Positions 47,790-60,300 of a DNA stretch of 64,000 nucleotides are shown piece by piece; position 1 is the stretch's first letter; every line of letters starts with the position of its first letter. Below the pieces are notes generated by a model, which was given only the letters and a program-made list of their open reading frames with translations, was not told where the DNA came from and made no database searches. Origin of the DNA: Stenopsyche tienmushanensis (Eukaryota > Arthropoda > Insecta > Trichoptera > Stenopsychidae); contig WACJ01000077.1 in NCBI GenBank assembly GCA_008973525.1, positions 992,001-1,056,000 of the forward strand, written 5' to 3'. The translations under genes were made by a program, and so were the position numbers.

Positions 47790-48950
47790 ATTAGCATTAG
47801 AAAACTTATTTTCTAACATGATTTAGAACATTTTATGTGTATTAATAATTTATTTCGAATATGGAAATATATCGCAGTTCATTGAAGTCTTTCATCTAAA
47901 AACGAGAATTTGGATGTCCAATTCCACTTTAGATGACATGTATTTTGTAAAGGTTATTTCAAAAACAATATGAAGTAATATAATTTATATATTAAACCGT
48001 TTCACTCGTATGTCGACATTATGCCGCCAAAATTTTAAATTCTTCTATGTAACATGTATTACGTTCTATTAATATTTTTTGCTATTTATTATATTATACA
48101 TATATATTATTTTCTATAGAAACATGGATCGCCACGCCTATATATAATTATTTACCCTAGAAATGTATTACATGAGAAAATGGACGAATCGAGAAATCAG
48201 AATCCTTAATAATAATTATTCAATATGAATATTATTGTCAAATTAACTTTCTTTAATTATTAATGATTCATTATTGAACGTATTATATGTAGATGACAAA
48301 TATAATATAGATTTTTAAGGTATAATACTAACTCGAAGTACCTGTATATAATATTATGATTTATTACCTATTGGCTGGAAGTTTGGAAGTCCCAAGATAG
48401 AGTACATAGCAAGGAAGAGATAAGCTAAGCAAAATACGTAATAATAACTTAAGATTGAAAGCTGGACTTTAGGCTCGTAACAATATTATCTAAAGTATTG
48501 ATTTAACAAGGCAATTAACAGGATAAATTAAGAGTTAATATTACAGTATTATCAGATGAATACAATTTAATAAATTCTGCATAAGAATGGTGAATGTCAG
48601 ATATTTTGTCTGTATTTCTTTCCGGCAAAAATAACAAGGTTTTACCGGTTATTTAAGTCACCCTTAAAATCACTTCAATATATCACTCGAACCACGCATC
48701 ATTACACCGCCAATTAAATAAGCCCCATGATGATACTGCAATTTTAATCGCATTTTTTAAAAATTTGTCATAGATTGATTACTTGTTCTATATGGTCAGC
48801 CAAGTGCAAATATCTTGTTTTGTAGCTGTGGAACTTTTTTGATGTAGGCTGATGCCCATTTACGTCACAAATAGGCTGATAGTGCAAGACCCTTCCACCC
48901 GGACACACTTACTACTGAGAAATAATATTTCAAAGTGTAAGATTGTTTGT
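47790..48950. other. No gene seen
   Basis: AT-rich DNA without recognisable structure. Confidence 0.4.
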
Positions 48951-48979
48951 GAATACCGTTCAGTTCTTTCTTGATGATT

Positions 48980-49220
48980 GGTTATTACCTGTCTGTTCTC
49001 CCTCCCCGCCACACTTGAGTCACAAAACTTGCAACCGTTTGTAGCGTGAAGAACGATTCAACACTCAGTGACCGCTTCACCGGGTAGCGAGTACGACGTC
49101 CTCATATGTTGCTTAACTACCACGAGTGCGAAACCACAATCCGGTCACAGCCATGTGACCGGATTTGCTCCGGTTTACCCTTATTCTAATGGCTAATTGA
49201 AAGCCGGTGAGTGATACCGT
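48980..49220. other. GC-richer island with perfect hairpin
   Basis: A GC-rich block. Within it AATCCGGTCACA (49138-49149) and TGTGACCGGATT (49154-49165) pair perfectly over 12 bp around a 4-base loop. The stem is too short for a canonical microRNA precursor. It may be a palindromic protein-binding site or a small foldback. The 84-codon frame that follows (49221-49475, rich in cysteine, serine and valine) has no recognised domain. Confidence 0.4.
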
Positions 49221-49479
49221 GTGAAGGATCAACAAGTGTCACGATGCTTGAAAAAGCTGTGCCAGTGCAAAAAAGTGTCCATCAGGAGCACTAAAGTGCG
49301 ACAATGTGATAATAGTAAAGTGAATACATCATATCAATGTTTGGATTATGCGATATTAGTAAGAGGTTCTTCCATGTATGTTGTGCTGGATGTTCTTGTG
49401 GTCTCGATGGTCTCGTGCAACGAGACAACATCTGTCGAGCGGATGAGAATCGACACTTTCCTTAAACGCCCGTAATTAA

Positions 49480-51530
49480 TATGGATCGCATCCTCGATAT
49501 TTATACGTAGCATTGGGGTCATTCGATATTTTAAAAGCCTTATGCTACAGATTCATCATCATGATTTTTAATCATCTTCAAATCGAAAAAATATTTTGAT
49601 GCGATGAGTTGTCAAACTATAATTTTGAATCGATCCCGCCAAATAAATCGAATGGTCGATCGTCAAACATATTAGAATCGTATATGATATATACGCTCGC
49701 AAAACTTCAATCGTAAATTCTCATTTTACACCCGGTACGTATTTGAATGGTAAATCACTTTCAATTTTAATTTTCACCGTCCGAGGCGAGCTTTGATCAT
49801 AAATTAAGTACTGCGATCGGCTTTGCATTCGACATGAAGGAAATAGAAAATACGAATGTCCAAGAAGTAGGCCGTCCAAGTGAAATATGATTCAATCTTT
49901 TCTACCATAACGACTGCCCGAAGAATCTCGAGTTTCCTTTTGTCAAGAATCGAGGTTAACACTTGGTTCTACTCTTTCATCAACCGTCTTTATTGCGGCC
50001 ATCATTAACAATTCTAGCAAAAAGCTCCAAGAACACTACATTTTACTGCCAGCAAATGAAAACTAAAAGCTTCGACAGATTACAGCGAGTGTGAAAATTC
50101 TTGCACAAGGACGATCATGATAACGATCCTACATCATTAACATTTACAGACATCACCATCCTGTTATTCCCAATCCAATCAATGCGCTTTAATAGCATTC
50201 TACGCTTGAAACTATTAAATATTGTTGAATCAGCAGCGAATTTCTAGATATATCATAATCATTTTTTCAATATGGATCTGATACCGTCTATTCTTCTGAA
50301 CATGTATCGATCTGTATCTGTCATAACATACTAGATTTACAAATCGTTTTCAATAAATTGCATATGGGAGGGTTGGTTCGATTGAAATAACCCAATCGCT
50401 ATTTTAAACTATTATAAATCACTCCAACAAGCCATTGTTATATGAAATATTTTTATAATTATTAACCAAAAATAAACATCTGCGAAAAATGCCAATAAAA
50501 TATATTCGATATAAAAAATCAAAGTTTAATATCAATATTTCCAAAGGAAGACTTATCGTCAATCGTCAAGTGTTAAACTTGACTTGCCATCAGCTTTTAT
50601 TGCATTATATTATCATATCCATTTTAAATATGTCTGCATTGTAGATAATATATTAATATATTAAAGCCTCGTGACAACTCGATGATTTATCGAGGATCTG
50701 ATTCAATTTGTGATTTCAGCAAATTGTCCTGATATAAAAAGTATTCGATCATTAATTTATTTTGACATATATTGACAGTTTTCACTTCATTGTATGTGTC
50801 GTTTATAACTTGTCTAATGTATAATCTATTGGTCTTGAAGTTTGATTGAAAATGGCTTTATACCCTGATAACCTTAATATTATGAAACTAGAATGAGCAA
50901 GAGCTTGAATAATTTGCTGCATTTTAACGAGTTCTTCAACAAAATCCGATCATCTCACTTTGAGGGTCCAAAAAATAGACAGTTTTTAACTTTTTTTTCA
51001 CAGTAAATACACCTTATAATTAAATAAATCTTTTTGGGATTTATTAAAGCATTTTTATATAATATATAATTAAAATCGCATGTTAAAAAAGATGCAAGTC
51101 CGCAGCGTTCATCAATTTTTTCATTCAGGCTTTTATGAAAAAAAAGTCAAAATGATTCTTAGTATGTATGATTGTCGTTATTATATAACACTCAATTAAT
51201 ATTTTTTGTTAGAAAGTAACAAAACAGCGCTGGTTTGATAAAAGTTTTAAAAAAACACCTTTTTTGGGGGTATTTTTTTATGTAAAACGTAAGATAAAAT
51301 AAACATTTTGATCTGATTTTGTGAATCACTACAGTCATACGTATGTAAAATAAGCTCGTAAATTTTCAAACCAAACAGCGACTAAGTTCTTCGAAATTCT
51401 TTCAATACCACATGCAAAAATGTCGTTTCAAGAAACACACGTTTAAGGCTTTAAGTACTTAAAAATTGTTGAAAAGGAAAATATACTACTAATCAGCGAT
51501 TTTAGATTCATAAAACAATCTTTCAGCTAT
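49480..51530. other. No gene seen
   Basis: AT-rich DNA; no coding or repeat structure recognised. Confidence 0.4.
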
Positions 51531-51540
51531 CTTAACTTTG

Positions 51541-52031
51541 TCTTTCTGCCTGATCTGGCATCTCTGCAAGCTGTTCTAGCTTCTTTAGAAGATTCGGAGC
51601 CTCGGTGATTGGCCAAGGTCTATACGTTCTTTGTTGAGCGTCTCCTTATTATTTTAAAAAATAGGTTCAAATCCTTCGTATGTGTCGTGATTTCAAGATT
51701 TTTTTCCCACAAAAAATATGTTTCGGTATCAGAGACCATTCGAATTGCTGAACTTCCTCATTAAGAACGGGAGGAACGGGGATTTCTGCAATTCGCACCA
51801 AGAATCTGCTCCTTCCGAACAGATTGAATGCTGAGGGGAGTGTGAATCAGTCGAAATTTTATGATAGTATGAGGCCCAAATAGCATTTCTCATATTTTCT
51901 ATTGAATCAGGACGTAGGCGAATAACTAAGCCATAATAATTAGATAATTTTTTTATCAATTTATTAAATAGTTGTTCGGTTTTCGAAGCACTTCGTACAA
52001 AGCTCTTCCTTTTTGTGCCCTCACTTTCCAC
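51541..52031 (-). pseudogene. Mutator-like (MULE) transposase-domain protein, fragment
   Basis: The 100-codon minus-strand frame (52031 to 51729) contains LSNYYGLVIR, MRNAIWASYYHKISTD, QHSICSEGADSWC in order. These match the arthropod Mutator-like transposase domain family, whose pattern is LQNYYG..IR..., M+.A..A..+H..STD..., C..G.DSWC. The next blocks of the family are missing. At 51541-51600, in another frame, SSKEARTACRDARS resembles the basic C-terminal tail of the same family. An internal deletion and frame changes make this a remnant. Family assignment is from memory of conserved residues. Confidence 0.7.
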
Positions 52032-52099
52032 TTGCTTATTCGCCTTTTTTTAAATTAATTCACTCCCTTAGTAGAGCAAAGATAAGAATGGTCCTTAAC

Positions 52100-52210
52100 G
52101 GGAACCTCAGGCCTGCAAATAAAAGCAGGTATAGGGGTAAACCTGCGACCACAACGGTCTCAAAGCCGTTGGGGCGCAATCTGGATGGAGTGATTGCTTC
52201 GTGCGCATTT
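52100..52210 (+). other. GC-rich block with three overlapping hairpins
   Basis: CCTGC (52112-52116) can pair with GCAGG (52125-52129). Alternatively GCAGGT (52125-52130) pairs with ACCTGC (52141-52146). CAACGG (52152-52157) pairs with CCGTTG (52166-52171). The block lies just upstream of the minus-strand MULE fragment, so it may be transposon sequence. A structured RNA is possible but the stems are short. No tRNA-type boxes are visible. Confidence 0.3.
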
Positions 52211-52259
52211 CGCGAATTAGCTGTAAAGCACTGAAATAATCCGAATTTCTACACCAAAA

Positions 52260-53630
52260 TTATAGACGATATTCTTAGAGATATGTTCTTAAATGAAATT
52301 TTAAAAAAATGATGTTTTGACGTGATAAACAGCGTACCATTATCAACATAAGTATATTTTTTGAAATGTAAATCGTTTAAAATTAACTTTTTTTTTCATT
52401 TCATTGAGCCATGAACGCTTGAACTGCTAATTTAATATATTATCTGAATTGAAGACGTTCATGGTCTCTTTGATTATGATAAATGGCTAATCATGTTCTT
52501 TGTATTGAAAATTTTCACGCTTTAATTAAAAACATTATTTTTTTATTAGCGAATTTGCATCATTTATGATGTAATCTGATGAATCTTGATATGTAGATCC
52601 CATTTTATAATGAATTTAATGGATTATAGCTATAACCCTATTAATTATATATCATATCAAGTTATTGTGTATGGTAGCAGCGATGTTTTTTTAAATTATA
52701 AAATCGGATTAAATATTATTTAAGAAGATCGATTGGAATATTGATACTTTTAATCTAGATTATGGTAAACTGAAGTTTGATATTATAGAGAATTTCTTAG
52801 AGAAATGCTGCATCATGATGGTCGATCTGTATACGTTTTATGAATCGCTCGAGGAAATCTCTCTCGATTAACTTTGTTGTTAATACATCTTATGTGATAA
52901 ATAAGTCAACATTGCGAATCGAATTTAAAATGTGTATAAACTTTTTTATGGCATTCGAACGATAAATCAAATCGAAACGTTGACATCCGATTCGCCGAAG
53001 ACCATTCCGCGATGGTCCGAATGAATGAGCTCGCGAATCGTCCGTGAAAATCCAATTGTCCGTGATGCAGCATCTTCCCGCTGAAGACCTTCCAAAGTGC
53101 TTATTTTGGAGGCAATCGGTCGAGGCTAATATATAAGGTCCGTAAATAAGTTCAGCGTCGATGTAAATGTAGCCATATCGAATCATCAGCTCAATGGGAA
53201 TGCCGAGATGGATATCATCATCTCGGAATCTTTTGTTTCTCGGCCTGCGATCATATTAAATTATCTCGGCGCGCAAATAGCGAATAACGCGAAATCAAGA
53301 TTGCTCAAAGGTTTTTCAATTTGCCGTGTTTAAATTGGATTAAAAGACCAAAAAGGCTTAATGCAAGAAAATGACTAGCCGTCCGAGTGGGTGTGCTTGG
53401 TGTTCAACCGCGCTATAAAATCTACCACCACTAAATGCCGCATCTTTTTATCTTCGAATAAAAACGCCGATAGACGCACTAAACAAGACTCTTATTTATA
53501 ATACTAAGCCTAAATATATACAATTCGTATTTCAATACCAAAGCACTAACATGCAGTAAATATTACCTTATATAATATTTTACTATAAAAAGACGATTCA
53601 CGAACTACCACCATTTAAGCTTAGAGGCTT
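52260..53630. other. No identifiable gene
   Basis: AT-rich, then CpG-richer around 52970-53300. The 98-codon minus-strand frame at 52890-53186 has no recognised domain. Confidence 0.4.
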
Positions 53631-53659
53631 TGAAACATTTCAATGGGCAAATAATCCAC

Positions 53660-53800
53660 ATACAATACTTCTTCTTTTTAATGTGCCATATCCGATATCG
53701 GACGTAGGCGATCTCCATAGGAGATCTTACTAGGGAAGGGATTTAATGTGGTGGTTTCCCATTTGCCTTCCGCACGTGATAAAGTAAGGATAAAATTATT
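53660..53800. repeat. SINE-like dispersed sequence (tentative)
   Basis: Adjacent small palindromes, CCGATATCGG (53692-53701) and GATCTCC-ATA-GGAGATC (53710-53726), are followed by GTGGTGGTTTCCCATTTGCC (53749-53768). The wording resembles short interspersed repeats I recall from insect genomes. No second copy is in this window, so the call rests on general resemblance only. Confidence 0.25.
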
Positions 53801-53809
53801 TTAAAAGGT

Positions 53810-55140
53810 AGGAGAGGAGATATAATATTCTGCTTTACTATGTTCTAATTTGTCAATTAATTCCAAACCTTCATTTATTAAAGACTATTTTTGATGATTA
53901 TTAAGATTATATAATAACTTCATCCAAGAATGATTGCTTCAAATAGATTTTCTATTTGCCCATAGGCAGCTTCCGAACGAATCCATTGACCGTCGAAGCA
54001 TCTTAAATCCCATTTTTATAACCAATAGGCAGCCATTTATGCGTTGCGTGCCGTCATTATTTCGTTTCTAATATGAAAATAATTCAACAATCTGTCCAAA
54101 TTGCAATACTTTCTATATCGCGAAAAGATGATCGCATCAATTATGTCGATTTTCCGAATAAGACAATTCACTCAAAAATAAAAGCAACGTGACGGGAAGC
54201 AATCAAAGATTGCCCAAATTGCCACAGTTAGACGGCTATTTCATTTAAGACAGTATTTTCGCCGAATTGTGTGTGAATTGTACCAACGACCTCACAATAC
54301 ATTTTTTTAATACCAACCACTTCATTTGGAGCTTAAAATCGCATTTTTACCGAATTTCACAACGGTCCAATGATATATCATATTTACTACTAATTAAGTC
54401 ATTGTAATCGCGCTGCTTGCTTTTATGAGGTTTTGCGTGTCTTCGGGCAGACCCGGATTAACATTTTTATTGCCTCTTATTGTTTTGCATCAGGTGCTGA
54501 AACGTAGATTAGGGAAAATTTTTAATCATCGTGTGATTTGAACAATAAGTATTTAAACTGTGATTGAAACGCGCGATCACACGTGCGATAAGCTTTTAAC
54601 GGTTAACTTTGTACAAGGAAATAGCACTTTGTCTATAGCGATTTATGGTGGAGTTTGTACGAAAAAAGACGCCATAGTAAAATACAACGTAACGTGAGAA
54701 GATAAAGGCAATCAGAGTCACGCAAAAGACGTTATGGGGAGAAAACACGTTTTATAGATCAAATGCAAATATTTATGCATGTGAAAAATGATCACGTGTG
54801 AAGAAGAAAATTGAAAACAGACCTCACGCGAATCTATTCAATTAAAATCAATGATTAGTCTGATTTAATGCAGTTTGTGTACGCAATTAGCGGAAGAATA
54901 TCTTAACCCAAAACTTAAACCTTAAGAAATTGTGTTAAATTCTTATAAAGTTGTGTATTTCGCAACATCTACCTAAATTATTGATCTAATTTTACTATAA
55001 GTATTTTAACAAAAGCTGTCACAATTGTAAAATTGTGTTGAAAAGTTATTTCTTAAGTTGCTTTACCTGTATTTATTATTCAATGTAAGGAGTTTTTTAT
55101 ATGATATTTTCTAAGGATAAATTGATCATGTCCAATCTTA
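53810..55140. other. No gene seen
   Basis: AT-rich DNA without recognisable structure. Confidence 0.4.
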
Positions 55141-55225
55141 TTATTGATCGTCTCAATACTTGATTTTTAAGATCCTGAAAATTAGGATAAACTGACATCA
55201 AGACGATCAATCGAAAATATGAATA

Positions 55226-55447
55226 CACCAATACCTCACTATACGACCACTCCTAATATGGCATTTTGCTATAATGAACTTTTAATTATGGCCTATTTTC
55301 GATTTATGACACAATTTTCGCTATACAACCAAAAATCCTATACTATTAGCAACCTTCTGTTTAGTTTCAGTTTCTTCCTTATACGACTTTTCGCTATACG
55401 ACCAACTTTTCCGGAACGTATCTAGGTCGTAAAGCAATTTATGGGTG
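55226..55447 (+). mobile_element. 222-bp TA-flanked MITE, family CACCAATACCTC
   Basis: The ends are imperfect inverted repeats: CACCAATACCTCACTATACG and, inverted from the right, CACCCATAAATTGCTTTACG. TA flanks lie at 55224-55225 and 55448-55449. Inside, CGCTATACGACC and GGAACGTATCTAGGTCG follow the same design as the CACTCAAACCTC family (end, then GGAACG.ATCTA), so both may derive from pogo-like parents. A 68-codon frame inside is incidental. An 11-bp inverted repeat (ATTGATCGTCT at 55143, AGACGATCAAT at 55201) precedes it. Confidence 0.75.
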
Positions 55448-55459
55448 TATTTTCAATCC

Positions 55460-57260
55460 TCTTTTTGGGCTGGATGGAACCTGAACTTTTCTAGGAACTA
55501 ATTAACTAAGCTAATATTTGATGAATTAAGTTTAAAAGTATATTTTAATCATTTAATCTTATTGTAGGGACGATATTAATGATGTATTGGTTTAGAAAAT
55601 GTATTATTTTAATATCATTACCATGAGGAATAACTTAATTTGATACAAGTATCTAAAATGGTCTCTGCTATAACGACTATCTTCATATATTGTAATTCAA
55701 GATATATATGTATACAAAATTTCAATCAACTCAAAAATAAGACGATATTTATATTGACACCGACCATAAATATTGCGTTGTTGAAGCTATAAATGTCAAC
55801 CAGCGATTATTTGATGAGTCGAAATTAGCATGAAATATCATTATAATGACTATTATGTGTTTAAACGAGCATATCATAATTTGACCGAAACCACTTGTAC
55901 ACAGGGCGCTTGGTATGTTTTAATAATGATACTTGATGAACATTCGGTTCGGATATCAGATGGTTTCGTTATAAAACGCTTTCTGAGGTAATAAATTCAA
56001 CTATCATAGATGTTAATTTAAGAAGCAGTCTTCAACACATTATATCGGGCATTCGAGCGGGAGCAGCTTAGCTGAATGGGTTCTTTGGGAAGTCGTGGGA
56101 AAATCACTCAACGGAACGGAAGTACTTTGTTTGAAGACGAAACCCTTTTTATGCTCAAAGAAGCAAACGTGTGTTACTTTCAATTTCATAACGTCTTTTT
56201 TAAATATTTATACAGCGGCAAATTTTCACATTAACCGGTAGAAAGTGCTCGATTGTAAATAATCCGCGGCTTCCTGAAGGCAAAAACTCTGCGACGAAAG
56301 CAATTCTCGTTCTAGTATTTTTATGGTACATGTGAAATCTTGGTCATTCGCCTACTGAATATCTGCATATGTTTGAGAGTCGCATTCGTTTGGTTTTCAT
56401 TTCAGCAACCGGTTTCGATGTTACGGAATTTTATAATTTTGCCCGCGTACAATGATGATTGGAGTCCAAGATCTTGCTGACCAACAAAGTCTTGGACGAC
56501 TTCTTTTTCGGCTAATTAGTCGGTGAACCACTTAAGAACGGTCAGCACTCGAACGCGCTCTGCCTACGATTCTTATTTTTCTTGGAATACATAATACGCT
56601 TGTGAATCATATTCATTTTGAGCTTTTTGTTGAGTAATTTTTAGATCAGCTCAATCTCCATGCTCGAATTTCATGGCGGATGAGATTGCAAATTTTGCAT
56701 GATATATAATTACATTAGAGAACGGATATCCTTTGTTGAGTATTGAATATGATGACTGCTTGTTATTTAACAATTATTACAATAACCTGTACATAGAAAA
56801 ACTTACCAACTTATGGCATATTATAAAAAGAGAGTTCTTAAAGCATTGTCGATTTTCAAATATAGTACTAAAAATTTATTGCTTCTTCAAATTATCATAC
56901 AAAGCGAATACATTCATATTTTATTGGGATATATCAGTAAATTCAGTACATGTTATTATTATAATCAAATCTGCGCTTTTATTTTGGACTTAAATTGCAA
57001 CAATAAGTATAATTTTAATAGCTTTCTTTGATATTCCTCTGCAAATCATTATTATTCAAACTCAAACAATTTTTAATTTTTGAGTTCTTCTCCGATATTT
57101 TCCAATTAGTCAACAAATCATCGATAATAATCATTTTTATTGAGTATTTGATGAAATATTGGATATGAATTTATCAACATATTTTATACCTTTTAGAAAC
57201 TATTGAAATAAAATTAATTTAGAGAGAATATCCATACAACTCAGCATTATTATACTTGTT
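55460..57260. other. No identifiable gene
   Basis: AT-rich DNA. Overlapping frames at 56733-57031 (72-86 codons) are low-complexity and unassigned. Confidence 0.4.
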
Positions 57261-57275
57261 AATATGAAACATAGA

Positions 57276-57350
57276 ACATCACTCAATAAGTTCGTAGGAT
57301 TTTTTTCTCTATAAATTGCAAAAAAATCCTACGAACTTATTGAGTGATGT
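57276..57350. mobile_element. 75-bp snap-back element
   Basis: A 31-bp arm (57276-57306, starting ACATCACTCAATAAGTTCGT) is followed, after a 13-base spacer, by its perfect inverse (57320-57350). It is effectively two transposon ends facing each other with nothing between. A lone copy of the same arm with one difference in its first 31 bases is at 63638-63668. The CACTCAATAAGTTCGT type of end is reminiscent of mariner termini. A clear TA duplication is not visible. Confidence 0.8.
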
Positions 57351-57359
57351 GTTATGCTT

Positions 57360-60300
57360 ATTTTTAAATTCATAATTTATTAATTCGAAAACTAACATTT
57401 GGATAAAAATACTTTGATTTCATCTTCAACTGAAAAAAATTATGTTTATCGCTATTAAGCCAAAACTTTTATTACTTTTCTATGAAAGACAAGATAATCT
57501 TTCTTCAAATAAATCCAGAATGTATCCAGCCATAAATATAATATTTCTACGAATACTTAAAAAATACAATATATTTCATACGTTTCATTAATTTGGATCA
57601 ACTTTTTTTATGGGATTCTGCGCTTTTACGATCCATCAGAAATTTTACAGTTTTCTTATAATTCATCTTCTTTTAAGATTTGCCACATATCTTGCAGTGA
57701 TTTTTTCATTTGATTTGAATGATGAAAATCAGTTTTTTAAGATAGCTCTGTGACATCTTATTTAGAAGGTATAATTTATATGTTAAATATCACATATCGA
57801 ACATGAGTATTTGTACATAATCATGGATATGCCTCATTGTCATATATCAAATGCCATAATCAGTATGAATGAATGCGCTCATATATCATAGAATGCGTTT
57901 GATGATTTTTTGCATACACATTGCTTTCTCGAAATTGATGACATTTTTTTGGATTGCTCATCTAGAAGAGCTATCATCATAGGGTGTTCTGGCGTCAATG
58001 ACACATGAGCTCGAGATGAATATATTAATCATTGTCGCACAATGTTTTTGCCTTACTCTATCTGCAGTGAAACAATGAAAAAAGAGGCATTCACACCGAG
58101 GAAAGATATTTGACGTGTGCTGTTTTATTGCCGTTGACATAGCCACATATTACCCTAATGATGGATCTGTGGTTTCGTATAATGTTTATGAAAGCTAACT
58201 GTAAGCTCAAATTATACTCACATCAGTCTACTTCATATTAACCACAATCTTCCAGAGAATGCTGCCTCTGATACAATTGTAATGATATGTTTAAGCAGAA
58301 TGGATCTTATTACTATTGACAGTGGGTCGATTTCCTTATTGCTTATGGCGTTAATATCCTTACAATCAAGAAGAATAAGTCATATTTTGGATGCCATTTA
58401 ATACCAACAATGAAATGTTTTCGTGTTTAAATCTGTTTTTATATACTGAGCCACAATATAATTGTTCTAATCATAATGGCTTGATCATACTGATGAAAAA
58501 GTGTAGTCTGCTTCTTCATAATAAATATTGACGTGCTTTAAGACAATGCATTTAAAAAAAATGGACTTAAATTCCGTGTATTTCAAGGGTATTATAATAG
58601 TCATCCGGACCATTCCTCGTCAAGTTCGTGTCCTGTCTGTCAAAAATACGACCGGCAGGAAGACTAATCATCGTCAAATATTAAATAATGAAGAGCCTTA
58701 ACCAGTCTTGGTCGAAGCTCGTCTGCAACTTTAAACAATTGACCAGTCATCGATGTATATTGGGTTCGAAGACGGCCGCTAGGAATCCGGAGTATGAACC
58801 GTTGCGGGCTTTTGTTCATGACGATGGGAAAGACAGATTAGACAATTGCTATTTCGATATGAAACGAATAAGATTTCATGGGATAGTCTGAATTGTTCTC
58901 ATTATACTTTTTTTTTGCATAAAATAATCGTTCAATGACATTTGATCGATCTAATGCATCCAGAAGTGGTGTGCATATTGATGGAAAACACATTTAAATT
59001 GACACAAATTGCATACAGTTCCTACATTATTCAACTATTCGATATTAATGCCGTTGATTAAAAAAGTTACAGTTACATATTATACTATTTTGGTTCATCT
59101 GTATTATTAAAAGTGACCGGTTTTGACCGTAATAATCGATCAAACTCAAGTACGATATTGCATATTTTTGCATGTATTAATACTTGTAAACTATTTTGGA
59201 GCTCTTTTAAGAAGTTCTTAATGTTTATTATTAAGTACTTACTTTATGTAAATCTTAAAATTTGGATTTCTGTTATATTGATTAGTCTTCAAAATTCTTA
59301 TAAATCAAATTTTAAACTACTATCTTTGATATGAAGCCCTTTTATAGATCAAAATTGTAATGATTTTCTCCAAAAATGTTTACTAAAATTATAAAAAATC
59401 TATTTATCTCATATATTACTATGCAATCACTGCAAAAATTAATTATTTAAAAATCTCTGAATACAAATGACCTGATGATGATCAAATATGCTTTGAAAGC
59501 ATTATAATACAATATTATGCTATAAATCAATTGTGGTATATTTCTAAACAAACACGATGTCTAAGTATAAGCTTAATCATCTCCATACGACAGAATGAAT
59601 TGAAAGTCAAATCAGGTATCAAAGACCTGAGAGCATATCGTAATATGTTATGGTAATCAATGAGTATTTTTTTCCTCAATCATTCGACCTCATCGGTCGT
59701 ATCACATTCGACACTACTGTTTGCATTAGAAACGTTTCATTGCTTCTGTGGATACGAATCTTCTCCAAAATTCAGCTACCGTTTAGTGTCGAAAACAGGT
59801 TCTCCCTGTCAAAATAAGTGGATGCGGTGATCGAATCGAACCACTCAATGCTCAAACCAAAAAAGTGGTAATGAGCAGCAGATAAATGGATGTGAATACA
59901 TTACAACACAGGGCCCGTCCGAAAAGGTTCCGGACTCGCCGGGGACATCGCTGTCAATTCTCACATACATTTATTTTGTTGCGGGTGTCATAATCGCCAT
60001 ATCGCTTAATAAGACTGTCACTTAATATTATCACTCGAAACCCCATTAGAAGAACTTGTCAAAACGTCCAGATATCGATCGATACACATATTTCGGCCGT
60101 ACCAATTTGGGCATGAATCGAGATCATTTTTTTCGTCGAGAACTCGTTTCTTCCCGCATATTGAATTAGTCGTCGTACGGGCGTGATGATTCTAATAAAT
60201 TGCCCCGTTGTTATAACAGGATATTTGCGATTCTGGCACGATAGATATTTCCTTGTAATTTATAGTAATTATATCACAAATGGATATGCAAAACGCTGAT

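Noticed and set aside
49221..49475. 84-codon cysteine- and valine-containing frame
   Set aside because: No signal peptide, no domain and no splice context; probably chance.
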